Origin: Alcaligenes aquatilis
GTDB taxonomy: Bacteria; Pseudomonadota; Gammaproteobacteria; Burkholderiales; Burkholderiaceae_B
Length of the DNA stretch: 64,000 bases
Assembly: GCF_003076515.1 (NCBI RefSeq)
Contig: NZ_CP022390.1
Location: 3,356,572 to 3,420,571, forward strand
Direction: 5' to 3'
How positions within the stretch are numbered: the first letter of the stretch is position 1; the number at the start of each line of letters is the position of its first letter. A program made the translations under genes and the position numbers. Below, in pieces: positions 43,590-52,089 of this stretch. The notes beneath the pieces were generated by a model. It was not told where the DNA came from and ran no database searches. It saw nothing but the letters and a program-made list of their open reading frames with translations.

Positions 43590-44093
43590 TTAGCTGCTGG
43601 CCAGGGCTTTTTCGACGGTGGCAATGAATTCCTGCTTGTCGTAGTTACCCAGGTAGCGCTTGATGATGTGGCCCTGTTTGTCGAGTAAAAAGGCAGTAGG
43701 AGTCAGACGGACATCCCCAAAAGCCTTGGCGATTTCGCCCTTGTCGTCATGGACAACCGTGAACGGCAGTTGGCGGGATTGGGTGAAGTTGCGCACGTAA
43801 TTAATGGGGTCGTGCTTCATGGCCACAGCCACAATATCAAAGCCTTTACTGGACAAGGCATTGAAGTTCTCGATGTTGTCGGGCATTTGCGCCACACAGG
43901 TGGTGCAGTCCGTGGCCCAGAATTTCACCAGGACGACTTTGCCCTGCAAGTCTTTGGTTTCAAAGTGCTTGCCATTCAGGTCGGTAAAGGCGACATCGGG
44001 AGCGCTGGCCTTGGAGCTGCTACCGGACATGGTCCAGACGCCCAGACCCACGGCGATGGCCACAACAAAGGCAATGATGACTACTTTTTTCAT
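43590..44093 (-). CDS. TlpA/ResA-like membrane thioredoxin
   Basis: A 167-residue protein anchored by an N-terminal span (VVIIAFVVAIAVGLGVW, 4-20) with a thioredoxin fold outside. The redox site is C63-TT-C66 in KFWATDCTTCVAQMP, where most relatives have CxPC. The cis-proline loop is RLTPTAFLLD. It is likely a periplasmic thiol reductase or peroxidase-like protein. It overlaps the BON lipoprotein gene by four bases and so belongs to the diaA transcript. Confidence 0.85.
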   Translation of the reverse strand: MKKVVIIAFVVAIAVGLGVWTMSGSSSKASAPDVAFTDLNGKHFETKDLQGKVVLVKFWATDCTTCVAQMPDNIENFNALSSKGFDIVAVAMKHDPINYVRNFTQSRQLPFTVVHDDKGEIAKAFGDVRLTPTAFLLDKQGHIIKRYLGNYDKQEFIATVEKALASS

Positions 44094-44779
44094 TGGACGG
44101 GCATAACTTCTACAGAAGAGGCGGGTGCAGGGGCCGTTTCAGAGGCCTCTGTGCCAGAGCTGGTGCTTGGCTGTGTATTGGTGCTCAAGGGCTGCGCCAG
44201 GCTTTCAGCGCTGATGTAATCGAAGAGCTTGGCGACTTTGTTCACGCCAGGCACGCTGGAGGCTGCAATCGCAGCACGCTCACCTTCTTCGCGTGTGACA
44301 CGGCCCAGCAGGTAGACCACGCCGCGCTCGGTGGTGGTGGAAATCGTGCGACTGGGTACGTCTTTGGCGTTTAGCAAAGCCGTGCTGACGCGGGTGGTGA
44401 TCCACGAGTCGTTCGAGCGTACGCTCAGCGGGGTTGGTTCGCCGACACGCAGTTCGTTGACCACGCGTGTCACTTTATCGACTTTGGACACCAGACGGGC
44501 GGCTTCTTCCTTGTCCGCCTGGGTGGGGACATCACCGGTCAGCAGGGCCACTCCGGCGTAAGACGTTGTGTTGATGCGGCCTTCCTTGTTTTCCAGCAGG
44601 CGGCGTGTTTCTGCGCCCGCTTTCATGACAATAGCTTTGTCTTCGACTTGTTCGCCCGTGGTACGGCGGTCGGTAGCGACAACGGCGGTTGTGGCAGCGG
44701 CGCCGCCCACTACCAGCAGACCGCAACCGGTCAGGGTGGTGCTGGCCAGTAAGGCGGCCAGAATCAAACGGTGTTTCAT
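44090..44779 (-). CDS. BON-domain outer-membrane lipoprotein (DolP/YraP-like)
   Basis: A 229-residue lipoprotein with lipobox LTGC at 16-19 after a short signal. Two BON domains follow (about 45-120 and 120-195; INTTSYAGVALLTGDVPT and ISTTTERGVVYLLGRVTREEGE), then a serine/threonine-rich tail. DolP proteins maintain outer-membrane integrity. The order yraN-diaA-BON lipoprotein equals E. coli yraN-diaA-dolP, which supports the call. Its start overlaps the diaA stop. Confidence 0.88.
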   Translation of the reverse strand: MKHRLILAALLASTTLTGCGLLVVGGAAATTAVVATDRRTTGEQVEDKAIVMKAGAETRRLLENKEGRINTTSYAGVALLTGDVPTQADKEEAARLVSKVDKVTRVVNELRVGEPTPLSVRSNDSWITTRVSTALLNAKDVPSRTISTTTERGVVYLLGRVTREEGERAAIAASSVPGVNKVAKLFDYISAESLAQPLSTNTQPSTSSGTEASETAPAPASSVEVMPVQ

Positions 44780-45378
44780 AGTGGATCTCCGAGCAGCAGC
44801 GCATCAATGCCATCGCACATGGCGTGCAACAGAACAATATGTACTTCCTGAATGCGCATGGTTCGATCGTGCGGTACGCACAGATGGATGTCGGTATCCG
44901 AGAGCAACTCAGCGATTTGTCCGCCGCCTTTACCGGTCAAGGCAATAATGACCATATCGCGTTCGCGAGCTGCCTCAATGGCACGGATGACGTTTGGCGA
45001 ATTGCCGCTGGTTGAGATGGCGACCAGAATATCGCCAGTCTGGCCCAAGGCGCTGACCTGGCGTTCAAAGATACTGTCAAAGCCATAGTCATTACCCACT
45101 GCCGTCATGATAGAGGTGTCGGTATTCAAGGCAATGCCAGCCAAGGGCAAACGGTCGCGCTCAAAGCGGCCCACCAGCTCTGCAATAAAGTGCTGGGCAT
45201 CGGCTGCTGATCCGCCGTTTCCGCAAGCCAGAATCTTGCCGTCGTTGGCCAAGGTGGCAAACAACAGCTCTACAGCGGCGGCCAAAGGTTCGGCCAGTTC
45301 GCGTGTGCTGGCTTTGAGAGTATCGACGGAATCGTCGAAATGCGAAGTCATTAAGGCGATAAGGTCCATAGCGCGCAT
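44776..45378 (-). CDS. diaA: SIS-domain protein DiaA (GmhA-like)
   Basis: A 200-residue SIS-domain protein. ILACGNGGSAADAQHFIAEL near 49-68 and VAISTSGNSPNVI are the phosphosugar-site motifs. Homologues are annotated either as phosphoheptose isomerase GmhA or as DiaA, the DnaA-binding initiation factor. The position between yraN and a BON lipoprotein supports DiaA. Function as isomerase is not excluded. The start may be ATG 45369 rather than 45378. Confidence 0.8.
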   Translation of the reverse strand: MRAMDLIALMTSHFDDSVDTLKASTRELAEPLAAAVELLFATLANDGKILACGNGGSAADAQHFIAELVGRFERDRLPLAGIALNTDTSIMTAVGNDYGFDSIFERQVSALGQTGDILVAISTSGNSPNVIRAIEAARERDMVIIALTGKGGGQIAELLSDTDIHLCVPHDRTMRIQEVHIVLLHAMCDGIDALLLGDPL

Positions 45379-45557
45379 TATCGCACGGAGAATTTCCCTG
45401 TGGGGCAGGCAGATCGTGTCATGTTGAAAAAAACGCCACGGTATTGAAACCAGATGCTGTAAGCAGGCCGAATCAGGAGGCTGTAGTTGGTGTTTTTCTG
45501 TATGAGACTGTGTGCCTGCTGGAGAGTTTCACCAAGGCCAGGCCGCTGTCCCGTGAC

Positions 45558-46016
45558 TTAGCTTTGCTCAAAGGCATTGTGGATCCAGGTCAGGGTGTCG
45601 TCTTCAATGGCAATGACGTCAAAACGGCAAGCGGGCAGCTTGCCCTGGAAATAGCGCTGGCATAGTGTTGGCAGCCATTGTTGTGCTGTCAGGATCAAGC
45701 GCCGTTGCTTGTCCCGGTTTACACTGGCAAGCGCCCCTCCGTAGCCCTTGTGATTGCGTTGGCGCACTTCCAGAAAGACAAGATGATTCTGGTGCCACAG
45801 AACCAGGTCAATTTCCCCAAAGCGAGTACCCAGTTGACGAGCCAGAACGCGGGCGCCGTGGGCGGTGACATGATCGCAGGCTCGTTGTTCGGCCTGATCG
45901 CCGCTTTCCTGGCTGGACGAACGCAGTGGTTTTTCCTTTCTGGCGGCAGGACGACTACGCCGCCTGCGCCGCAATTGCCGGTTTTGAGCCTGGCGAGCGT
46001 ATTCAAAGGGATTCAT
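45558..46016 (-). CDS. yraN: UPF0102 protein YraN
   Basis: A 152-residue nuclease-fold protein of unknown role. GDQAEQRACDHVTAHGARVLARQLGTRFGEIDLV carries the conserved basic and acidic residues, then HLVFLEVRQRNH as the third motif. The first 40 residues are arginine-rich and variable. ATG 46016 is chosen; the frame runs on upstream but there it is antisense to rsmI. It is divergent from rsmI with 34 bases between starts. The 179 bases to diaA hold no gene I can identify. Confidence 0.85.
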   Translation of the reverse strand: MNPFEYARQAQNRQLRRRRRSRPAARKEKPLRSSSQESGDQAEQRACDHVTAHGARVLARQLGTRFGEIDLVLWHQNHLVFLEVRQRNHKGYGGALASVNRDKQRRLILTAQQWLPTLCQRYFQGKLPACRFDVIAIEDDTLTWIHNAFEQS

Positions 46017-46050
46017 AGGAACACATGAAGATGAACAAGCAGGATCGAGC

Positions 46051-46989
46051 ATGAGCGATACCGAAAACCGAACAGGGAATGCCGGCGTCTGGCAAAGCAT
46101 GATGGACAAGGTGCAAGGCCAGGTCTGGCCGCAGTCTTGCCTGTACGTAGTGGCCACGCCCATTGGCAATATGGGAGACCTTAGCCTGCGCGGCTGGCAG
46201 GCGCTGGAACTGTGCGACATTATTGCGGCAGAGGATACGCGGGCTACGCGTCCTTTTTTGCAGGCCTGGGGCATACAAACACCCTTGATGGCTGCACATC
46301 GTCATAACGAGGCGCAGGCGGCTCAAGCCATTATCGAGCGTCTGGAGCAAGGGCAACGAGTGGCTTTGGTGTCGGATGCAGGCGCGCCCGCTGTCAGCGA
46401 TCCTGGCGCCCGCGTAGTGCGCTCGGTGCGTGAGGCAGGTTTTCAGGTAGTACCGCTGCCCGGAGCATCGGCTGTTATTACCGCCTTGATGGGCAGTGGC
46501 GCGACCAGCGATGAGAACCCCGCTTTTGCCTTCGCCGGTTTCATGCCGCCTAAAACGGTGGCGCGTCGCAAGTGGCTACAGCATTGGTCCAGCCTGGGTA
46601 TGCCGGTATTGATGTTTGAGTCCCCTCACCGTTTGCGAGCCAGTTTGCGTGATATGCAAGAGGTGTGTGGGCCGGAGCGTGAGCTGACGTTTGCACGTGA
46701 ACTGAGCAAGCGCTTCGAGCAGATTCATACCGTGCCTTTGGGGCAGGCCTTGGCCTGGCTAGATGAAGACAGCCATCGAGAGCAGGGCGAGTTTGTTCTT
46801 ATTTTGCATGATGCGGTGCGAGAAGTGGACGAGGATGCGCCTGCGCTGGATGCCACTACAGAGCGTTGGATGAAGGCGTTGCTGGAACAGGTCTCGCTGC
46901 GTGACGCTGCCCGGATCGCCAGCCAGGCGACCGGAATTGCTCGTGATGTTCTGTATGCCTGGGGTTTGGCCAATTCGCCCAAGGACTAG
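46051..46989 (+). CDS. rsmI: 16S rRNA (cytidine-1402-2'-O)-methyltransferase RsmI
   Basis: A 312-residue tetrapyrrole-methylase-fold enzyme that modifies 16S C1402. CLYVVATPIGNMGDLSLRG near 30-48 and IIAAEDTRATR near 58-68 begin the fold, LVSDAGAPAVSDPGARVV and PLPGASAVITALMGSG follow, and FMPPKTVARRKWL is conserved. About 28 extra residues precede the usual start, so a later start is possible but no better ATG is evident. The C-terminal part (LRDAARIASQATGIARDVLYAWGL) is the family tail. Confidence 0.92.
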   Translation: MSDTENRTGNAGVWQSMMDKVQGQVWPQSCLYVVATPIGNMGDLSLRGWQALELCDIIAAEDTRATRPFLQAWGIQTPLMAAHRHNEAQAAQAIIERLEQGQRVALVSDAGAPAVSDPGARVVRSVREAGFQVVPLPGASAVITALMGSGATSDENPAFAFAGFMPPKTVARRKWLQHWSSLGMPVLMFESPHRLRASLRDMQEVCGPERELTFARELSKRFEQIHTVPLGQALAWLDEDSHREQGEFVLILHDAVREVDEDAPALDATTERWMKALLEQVSLRDAARIASQATGIARDVLYAWGLANSPKD

Positions 46990-47024
46990 GATGATTGGGT
47001 TTCAGGCCTTCATGCTGCTCCGAT

Positions 47025-47118
47025 AGATCACGATGAACAACGGACAGCTTGAACTGGCTATCGTATTTCGCCATGAAAAACACCCCAAAGCGTGGATCAA
47101 TGTCCAACTTTGGGGCTG
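47025..47118 (-). mobile_element. Terminal relic of an IS3-family (IS150-like) insertion sequence
   Basis: On the leftward strand CCCCAAAGTTGGACA (47115-47101) resembles the terminal inverted repeat of IS150/IS3 elements. It is followed by ATG 47074 reading MAKYDSQFKLSVVHRDLS, the start of the OrfA transposase of that group. The match then stops, so only one end of the element survives. A hairpin ccccaaag/ctttgggg (47083-47115) lies inside it. Confidence 0.6.
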
Positions 47119-47157
47119 CCGTTCATGAAGGGGATGTTGTGGTGAGCTGGGTGTGGC

Positions 47158-48243
47158 TTAGCGGACGGCGACCGAGGGGCTCAAGCCGGTTTTTTGTTGG
47201 ATGCGGTAAGCGGCATTGATAGCCTCGGTCCGGTTTTGATACGGACCAATTTGCACGCGGTACAAATCGTTGTGCATCTGAACTTGGGCGTCTCGGTACT
47301 CCACTTGCGAAATCTGGCGGTTCAGTTGCTGCGCCAATGCGGCGGCGTTTTCGCGTGCGGAGAACGCACCGAATTGCAGATAGACCCGGTTCTGACCAGA
47401 CGGGGCCAGGGGTTTGCTGGCAGTTGTGGGTGAAGATTGCACGATCAGTTGCTGATCGTTCGCATCGCTGCTCCAGCTGGGTGTATCGTCCAGCTCAACA
47501 GTCAATTCTTCCGGGGGCAGAGCAGCCAGGGCGTCAGGGGTGGGCTCCAGTGTTTCGGTGATGGTCAGACTGGATTTGGGCGCTGCGGGAGCCGGCGCCG
47601 TGCGGGCAGCGGGGGCTTCAACGACATTGACCTGTTCACGACTAAAACTGCCACTACGAATTTCTTCCTGAGTGATGGATTCCACCATCACGGTGCCACT
47701 GCCGGGCGCAATTAGATCCAGTTTGGCGGCGGCAACATAGGATAAGTCGATGATGCGTGAGCTGTGGAAGGGCCCGCGGTCGTTAATGCGCACAATCACC
47801 GATTTGCCGGTTTTAGGGCGGGTGACACGGGCGTAGCTGGGAATAGGCAAGGTGGGATGTGCCGCTGTCATGGCGTACATATCGTAGGTTTCGCCATTGG
47901 CGGTTTTCTTGCCGTGGAACTTGCGCCCGTACCAAGAAGCTGTGCCGGTCTGGGTAAAGGCTTTGTGTGATTTGTGTGGAACAAAGCTTTTGCCGAGCAC
48001 GGTGTAGGGACGGGTATTGCTGCGGGCGATAGGTTCTATTCGGGGAACGGCGTCGGGGGTGGCCTGCAGATTGACGGGTATTCGATCGTGGGGGCCGTCA
48101 TCTTTGTAATACCCCCCTCCGCGCGGTGCTGAAACCGTAGCCCCTGGTTTGGTTTTGGCGCGCTTTGGGCTGGAGGTGCATCCAGCCAATAGGGCCAAGA
48201 TGCCCAAGGCTGCACCTAATTTCAGTAAGGTCGGATGGCTCAT
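47158..48243 (-). CDS. rlpA: Septal/endolytic lytic transglycosylase RlpA
   Basis: A 361-residue outer-membrane lipoprotein. The lipobox is LLAGC near 18-22. The double-psi barrel (about 100-190) has GTASWYGRKFHGKKTANGE-type sequence, with the catalytic aspartate in VRINDRGPFH. A linker of about 90 residues leads to a C-terminal SPOR domain (about 285-361; VYLQFGAFSARENAAALAQQL) that binds denuded glycan at the septum. Its ATG overlaps the rapZ stop, so it is the last gene of the kds-lpt-pts transcript group. Confidence 0.9.
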   Translation of the reverse strand: MSHPTLLKLGAALGILALLAGCTSSPKRAKTKPGATVSAPRGGGYYKDDGPHDRIPVNLQATPDAVPRIEPIARSNTRPYTVLGKSFVPHKSHKAFTQTGTASWYGRKFHGKKTANGETYDMYAMTAAHPTLPIPSYARVTRPKTGKSVIVRINDRGPFHSSRIIDLSYVAAAKLDLIAPGSGTVMVESITQEEIRSGSFSREQVNVVEAPAARTAPAPAAPKSSLTITETLEPTPDALAALPPEELTVELDDTPSWSSDANDQQLIVQSSPTTASKPLAPSGQNRVYLQFGAFSARENAAALAQQLNRQISQVEYRDAQVQMHNDLYRVQIGPYQNRTEAINAAYRIQQKTGLSPSVAVR

Positions 48244-49115
48244 GGCACGGGATTGATGGGAGGTTGATTGCGATGGCGTACCAGCAAAGGGGCGTAATCA
48301 GCAAAGCGCAGTGCCAGTTGTTCAGTAACGTACACGGAGCGATGTTGCCCGCCCGTGCAGCCTATGGCGACCGTCAGGTAATTGCGGGTGTCTTGCATAT
48401 ACAAAGGCAACCAGCGGCGTACAAAGCCCGCAATATCATCCACCATGGTTTCTACAGAGCCGAACTGGGCCAGCCATTTTGCAACTGGCTCATCGCGGCC
48501 CGTCATGGGGCGTAGTTCCGGGTCGTAGTGGGGGTTTGGCAGGCAGCGCACGTCGAAAACCAGGTCTGCATCGCCCGGTACGCCACGCTTGTAGGCAAAG
48601 GACTCGAAAGTCAACACGACACTGGCGCGATCAGCCTGTACCAGATCGCGTATCCAGGCACGCAACTGACCCGGGGTCAGGTCGGAGGTGTCGATAATGT
48701 GGCCCAGTTCACGCAAAGGGGCGGTCATTTCACGTTCGGCTTCAATGCACTCCTGCAAGGAAGGCGAGCGGCCATCCTGACGTAAACGGTCTGTCAGTGG
48801 GTGGCGGCGGCGCGACTCCGAGTACCGCTGCATCAGGGTGTGATCGTTGGCGTTCAAAAACAGCACGCGCAGGGCGTAGCCTTCTTCGTTCAGTTTGCTG
48901 ATAACGCCGGGAAGGATGTCCAGATCACCAGCGCCGCGCACGTCAATGGCAACGGCAAGTCGCTCGAGCCCTTGCTCAGCAGAGCGTTCGACAAATTCGG
49001 CCAGAAATCGGGGTGGCAAGTTGTCGATGCACAGATAGCCGGTATCTTCCAGCAGGCGCAAGGCAACTGATTTTCCCGAACCGGATATGCCGGTAATCAA
49101 TACAACTTTCAGCAT
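48240..49115 (-). CDS. rapZ: RNase adapter protein RapZ
   Basis: A 291-residue nucleotide-binding protein. Walker A is GISGSGKSVALRLLED near 8-23, and CIDNLPPRFLAEFV follows. The C-terminal sensing domain has FDVRCLPNPHYDPELRPMTG and IGCTGGQHRSVYV, the RapZ signature. In E. coli it guides RNase E to GlmZ and so sets glucosamine-6-phosphate synthesis. Whether a GlmZ RNA exists here is unknown. It sits between hprK and rlpA. Confidence 0.93.
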   Translation of the reverse strand: MLKVVLITGISGSGKSVALRLLEDTGYLCIDNLPPRFLAEFVERSAEQGLERLAVAIDVRGAGDLDILPGVISKLNEEGYALRVLFLNANDHTLMQRYSESRRRHPLTDRLRQDGRSPSLQECIEAEREMTAPLRELGHIIDTSDLTPGQLRAWIRDLVQADRASVVLTFESFAYKRGVPGDADLVFDVRCLPNPHYDPELRPMTGRDEPVAKWLAQFGSVETMVDDIAGFVRRWLPLYMQDTRNYLTVAIGCTGGQHRSVYVTEQLALRFADYAPLLVRHRNQPPINPVP

Positions 49116-49213
49116 CGTGGCAAAGGGCTCCGAGTCACTGCCCGTTGGGCAGCGGTTAGGTGAAACAGGACAAAGCCGTCAGGGCCGTTTAATGCTAACA
49201 GACCCTTAGGTGC

Positions 49214-50140
49214 CTAGTCTTCGCGACTATTCATGATAGCCAATGCCTGGCGTTCGATGAAGTCGCCCATGGTATCAATGCCGCGGAAGGCGAGGATGGT
49301 GTTGCGCACGGCGGCCTCTACCAGCACGGCCAGGTTTCGGCCGGCGGCCACTTGAAGCATGACGCGTTTGATATCGACCCCTAGTACTTCCTGGGTCTGG
49401 TCTTGAGTAGGCAGACGCTCGAAGCTGTCGGGGTTGGAACGAACCAGGTGCACAATTAGTTTAAGCTTCATTCTACGACGAACGGAGGTTTCGCCGAAAA
49501 TGGTGCGAATGTCCAGCAAACCCAAGCCACGTACCTCTAGCAGGTTTTGCAGCAGGGGTGGGCATTGTCCGTCGATCATGTTGGGTGCGGTGCGTGAGAG
49601 CTCAACCGCATCGTCTGCGACCAGCCCGTGGCCGCGGGAGATCAGCTCCAGCGCTAATTCGCTTTTGCCCAGACCGGACTCGCCAGTGATCAGTACCCCC
49701 AGACCCAGGACATCCATGAACACGCCGTGCATGGTGATTTTGGGGGCCAGACGTTTGCCTAGATAGATGCGTAGCAGATCAATCAGCTGTGCCGCATCGA
49801 TAGGGGTGTAGAGTAGCGGGATCCCTTGATCTTCGCAAAACTGGATCAAGTCATCGGGTGCAACGGCATCGTTGGCAATGAACAGGGCGGGAACCCCACC
49901 TTGCCTGAGATCATCCAGATGATGCAGGCGACGCTTGATATCAAAGCGGTGGTAGAAAGAGAGTTCTTCAGGGCCGAAAACCTGAATGCGGCCAGGGTGG
50001 ATCAAGTTCAAGTGACCGACCAGGTCTGCCGCAGAGGCGCCAAGATCGGGGATAGGGCGTTGAGCAGCGTGTTTTCCGGCTGCCCAGCTTACCTCGAGCT
50101 TGTCGTTATTGTCATTGACCAGTTCTTGAACTGTCAGCAT
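49214..50140 (-). CDS. hprK: HPr kinase/phosphorylase
   Basis: A 308-residue bifunctional enzyme that phosphorylates and dephosphorylates the PTS phosphocarrier HPr on serine. The P-loop is ITGESGLGKSELALELISRGHG near 151-172, with the conserved histidine ahead of it in LGKRLAPKITMHGVFMDVLG and VADDAVEL after it. The C-terminal K3M-type motif is VRGLGLLDIRTIFGETSVR. It overlaps ptsN by 29 bases. No sugar EII genes lie nearby, as in betaproteobacteria where this PTS is regulatory. Confidence 0.95.
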   Translation of the reverse strand: MLTVQELVNDNNDKLEVSWAAGKHAAQRPIPDLGASAADLVGHLNLIHPGRIQVFGPEELSFYHRFDIKRRLHHLDDLRQGGVPALFIANDAVAPDDLIQFCEDQGIPLLYTPIDAAQLIDLLRIYLGKRLAPKITMHGVFMDVLGLGVLITGESGLGKSELALELISRGHGLVADDAVELSRTAPNMIDGQCPPLLQNLLEVRGLGLLDIRTIFGETSVRRRMKLKLIVHLVRSNPDSFERLPTQDQTQEVLGVDIKRVMLQVAAGRNLAVLVEAAVRNTILAFRGIDTMGDFIERQALAIMNSRED

Positions 50141-50612
50141 CGGGATGTTCCGCGTTGAGATCAGGGGTCTGGGTCAGGATCTGATGAATTTGAACAGGGT
50201 CCGTTTCCTGAGCAAGCGCCTGGCGGATGTCCTGATCGGCCATCAAACGGGCGATCTCGGCCAGCAGGTCCAGGTGGATTTGAGTCGCCGTTTCGGGAAC
50301 CAGCAAAAAGAATAGCAGGCTGGCGGTACGGCCGTCGCTGGCGTCAAAGCGTACCGGCTCGGCCAAGCGCATGAAAACGGCACAAGGCTCTTTCAGGTCC
50401 TTGATGCGACCATGCGGGACGGCGACATCGTGGCCAAGCGCTGTGGAGCCCAGACGCTCACGCGCGATCAGGCTATGGAAAACGGCTGTCCGAGCAATGC
50501 CGTGATGGTTCTCGAAAATCAATCCGGCTTGTTCAAAAGCGCGCTTCTTGCTGGTAACAGCAAGATCCAGAACCACGTTGGACAAAGGCAAAATACGCGA
50601 CAAGAGATTCAT
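50112..50612 (-). CDS. ptsN: PTS IIA-Ntr protein PtsN
   Basis: A 166-residue EIIA-Ntr. It opens MNLLSRILPLSNVVLDL and has the phospho-accepting histidine in ALGHDVAVPHGRIKDL near 61-76. FFLLVPETATQIHLDLLAEIARL is the conserved second half. It regulates potassium and nitrogen physiology by protein contact. The last 20 residues (LNAEHPDADSSRTGQ) are a variable tail that overlaps the hprK start. ATG 50612 fits the family better than 50621. Confidence 0.93.
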   Translation of the reverse strand: MNLLSRILPLSNVVLDLAVTSKKRAFEQAGLIFENHHGIARTAVFHSLIARERLGSTALGHDVAVPHGRIKDLKEPCAVFMRLAEPVRFDASDGRTASLLFFLLVPETATQIHLDLLAEIARLMADQDIRQALAQETDPVQIHQILTQTPDLNAEHPDADSSRTGQ

Positions 50613-50695
50613 GACGGCCATTATAGGGGGGAATGTTTTTTAGCTAAACTTTTTTTGGATGGCTAACAACAGGCGGACACTGTGCCAAGAAACAC

Positions 50696-50728
50696 AAAAC
50701 CCCGAACTTTTGAAAGTACGGGGTTTGT
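50696..50728 (-). terminator. Terminator-like hairpin downstream of hpf
   Basis: aaaaccccg (50696-50704) can pair with cggggttt (50719-50726), with inner act/agt pairing. On the leftward transcript the stem is followed by a T-rich stretch. It would separate hpf from ptsN. Confidence 0.65.
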
Positions 50729-50763
50729 TGGCAGGTTATCCCTGCTGTAACAGGTCGGCCTGA

Positions 50764-51090
50764 TCAGGCTGCCGGAACTTCGAGCCGCTTGGCGGGCTCA
50801 TGCGCATGGCTGTTTGCCTTTTCCTTGTATTTCAGAATCTGGCGGTCGATTTTATCGGCCAGCAGATCGATAGCAGCATACAAGTTTTCGTCTGAAGAGG
50901 CGCAGTGTATATCTTTGCCGGGAACGCGGACGGTTACTTCGGCATTGTGCTTCAGACGTTCAATGGAAAGCATAACCTGCGAGTCAACTACGTTATCGAA
51001 ATGTTTTTCAATTCGACCAATTTTGCTTTTGACGTAGTCGCGAATGGCAGGAGTTATGTCAAGATTACGGCCAGTGATATTAAGGCTCAT
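50764..51090 (-). CDS. hpf: Ribosome hibernation promoting factor (short HPF)
   Basis: A 108-residue protein that binds the 30S decoding centre and promotes 100S ribosome dimers in stationary phase. LNITGRNLDITPAIRDYVKSKIGRIEKHFDN-type sequence, SIERLKHNAEVTVRVPGKDIHC and YAAIDLLADKIDRQILKYKEK are the typical strand-helix pattern. It is of the short form without a C-terminal dimerisation domain. A GGAGAG ribosome site precedes it. In many relatives rpoN lies directly upstream; here 189 non-coding bases separate it from lptB. Confidence 0.93.
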   Translation of the reverse strand: MSLNITGRNLDITPAIRDYVKSKIGRIEKHFDNVVDSQVMLSIERLKHNAEVTVRVPGKDIHCASSDENLYAAIDLLADKIDRQILKYKEKANSHAHEPAKRLEVPAA

Positions 51091-51279
51091 ATAGGCTCTC
51101 CGTAGTAGTCAAACAACGTGTTCAAGAAGGGGAAGGTTGATCGTCTTTAGCCTCCTTACTACTGATTCTGGATATTCCAGTATACCTATATGTGGGTCAG
51201 ATAACATGACCTGAATCAATCTGTGATGTGCTGGATAACCCTTGTTTTGATTGGCCCCGTTACAGGGCCAAAAATCGGC

Positions 51280-52071
51280 TTACATTCGGAAGTTCGATCC
51301 CAGATAAACCTTGCGCACGGCTTCGTTGTCGATGATCTCGGATGGGTGCCCGCTTGTCAGTACTGTGCCTTCGCTGATGATGTAGGCGCGGTCGCAGATG
51401 CCCAAGGTTTCGCGCACGTTATGGTCGGTAATCAGCACGCCGATATTGCGACCTTTTAGAAACTGCACAATGCGCTGAATTTCGATCACGGCGATCGGGT
51501 CTACCCCGGCAAAAGGTTCGTCTAGCAGAATAAAACGGGGATTGCTGGCGAGCGCGCGGGCAATTTCTACGCGGCGGCGCTCGCCACCAGACAGGGATAG
51601 GGCGGTATTTTGTCGGATGTGTGCAATTTGCAGTTCGCTAATCAGGGTTTCCAGGCGCTCGTTGATATCGTTCTTGCTGATGCTGCGACCGTTATCGTCC
51701 AGTTGCAGCTCCAGCACGGCGCGGATGTTTTCTTCGACCGTCAGGCGGCGAAAGACGGAGGCATCCTGAGGCAGATAGGACAGGCCCAGCCTTGCCCGCT
51801 TGTGCATGGGCATGGCGGTAATGGGCGTGCCATCAATTTCAATGCGACCTGCATCGGCGGGCACAATGCCCACAATCATATAGAAGCTGGTGGTTTTGCC
51901 AGCCCCGTTCGGGCCTAGCAGGCCGACGACTTCACCACTTTCCACGTTCAGAGAAACATCCTGCACGACCGTACGTTTGCCGTAGGTTTTGCGCAGGCCC
52001 TGTGCAATCAGGCTGCCTTTGGTTGAGTGGCTGGCGCGGGTAGGGGTAGACGGGTTGTTAGGAGCAACCAT
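51280..52071 (-). CDS. lptB: LPS export ABC transporter, ATP-binding protein LptB
   Basis: A 263-residue ATPase that drives LptFG in moving lipopolysaccharide from the inner membrane to the Lpt bridge. Walker A is GPNGAGKTT near 54-62, the Q-loop follows at LSYLPQDASVFRRLTVEENI, the signature is LSLSGGERRRVEIARAL and Walker B is FILLDEPFAGVDP, with the switch histidine in ITDHNVRETL. About 20 variable residues precede the family start (SLIAQGLRKTYG). It lies 18 bases after lptA. Confidence 0.95.
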   Translation of the reverse strand: MVAPNNPSTPTRASHSTKGSLIAQGLRKTYGKRTVVQDVSLNVESGEVVGLLGPNGAGKTTSFYMIVGIVPADAGRIEIDGTPITAMPMHKRARLGLSYLPQDASVFRRLTVEENIRAVLELQLDDNGRSISKNDINERLETLISELQIAHIRQNTALSLSGGERRRVEIARALASNPRFILLDEPFAGVDPIAVIEIQRIVQFLKGRNIGVLITDHNVRETLGICDRAYIISEGTVLTSGHPSEIIDNEAVRKVYLGSNFRM

Positions 52072-52089
52072 AATTCAGAGGTGTCCGGA

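Noticed and set aside
45379..45557. Possible RNase P RNA or other structured RNA between diaA and yraN
   Set aside because: The conserved RNase P blocks (GAGGAAAGTCC and ACAGAA-type) are absent and no long stem was seen.
51251..51271. Hairpin after lptB as a rho-independent terminator
   Set aside because: The 7-base-pair stem lacks a T run on the leftward transcript; evidence is too weak to list as a feature.
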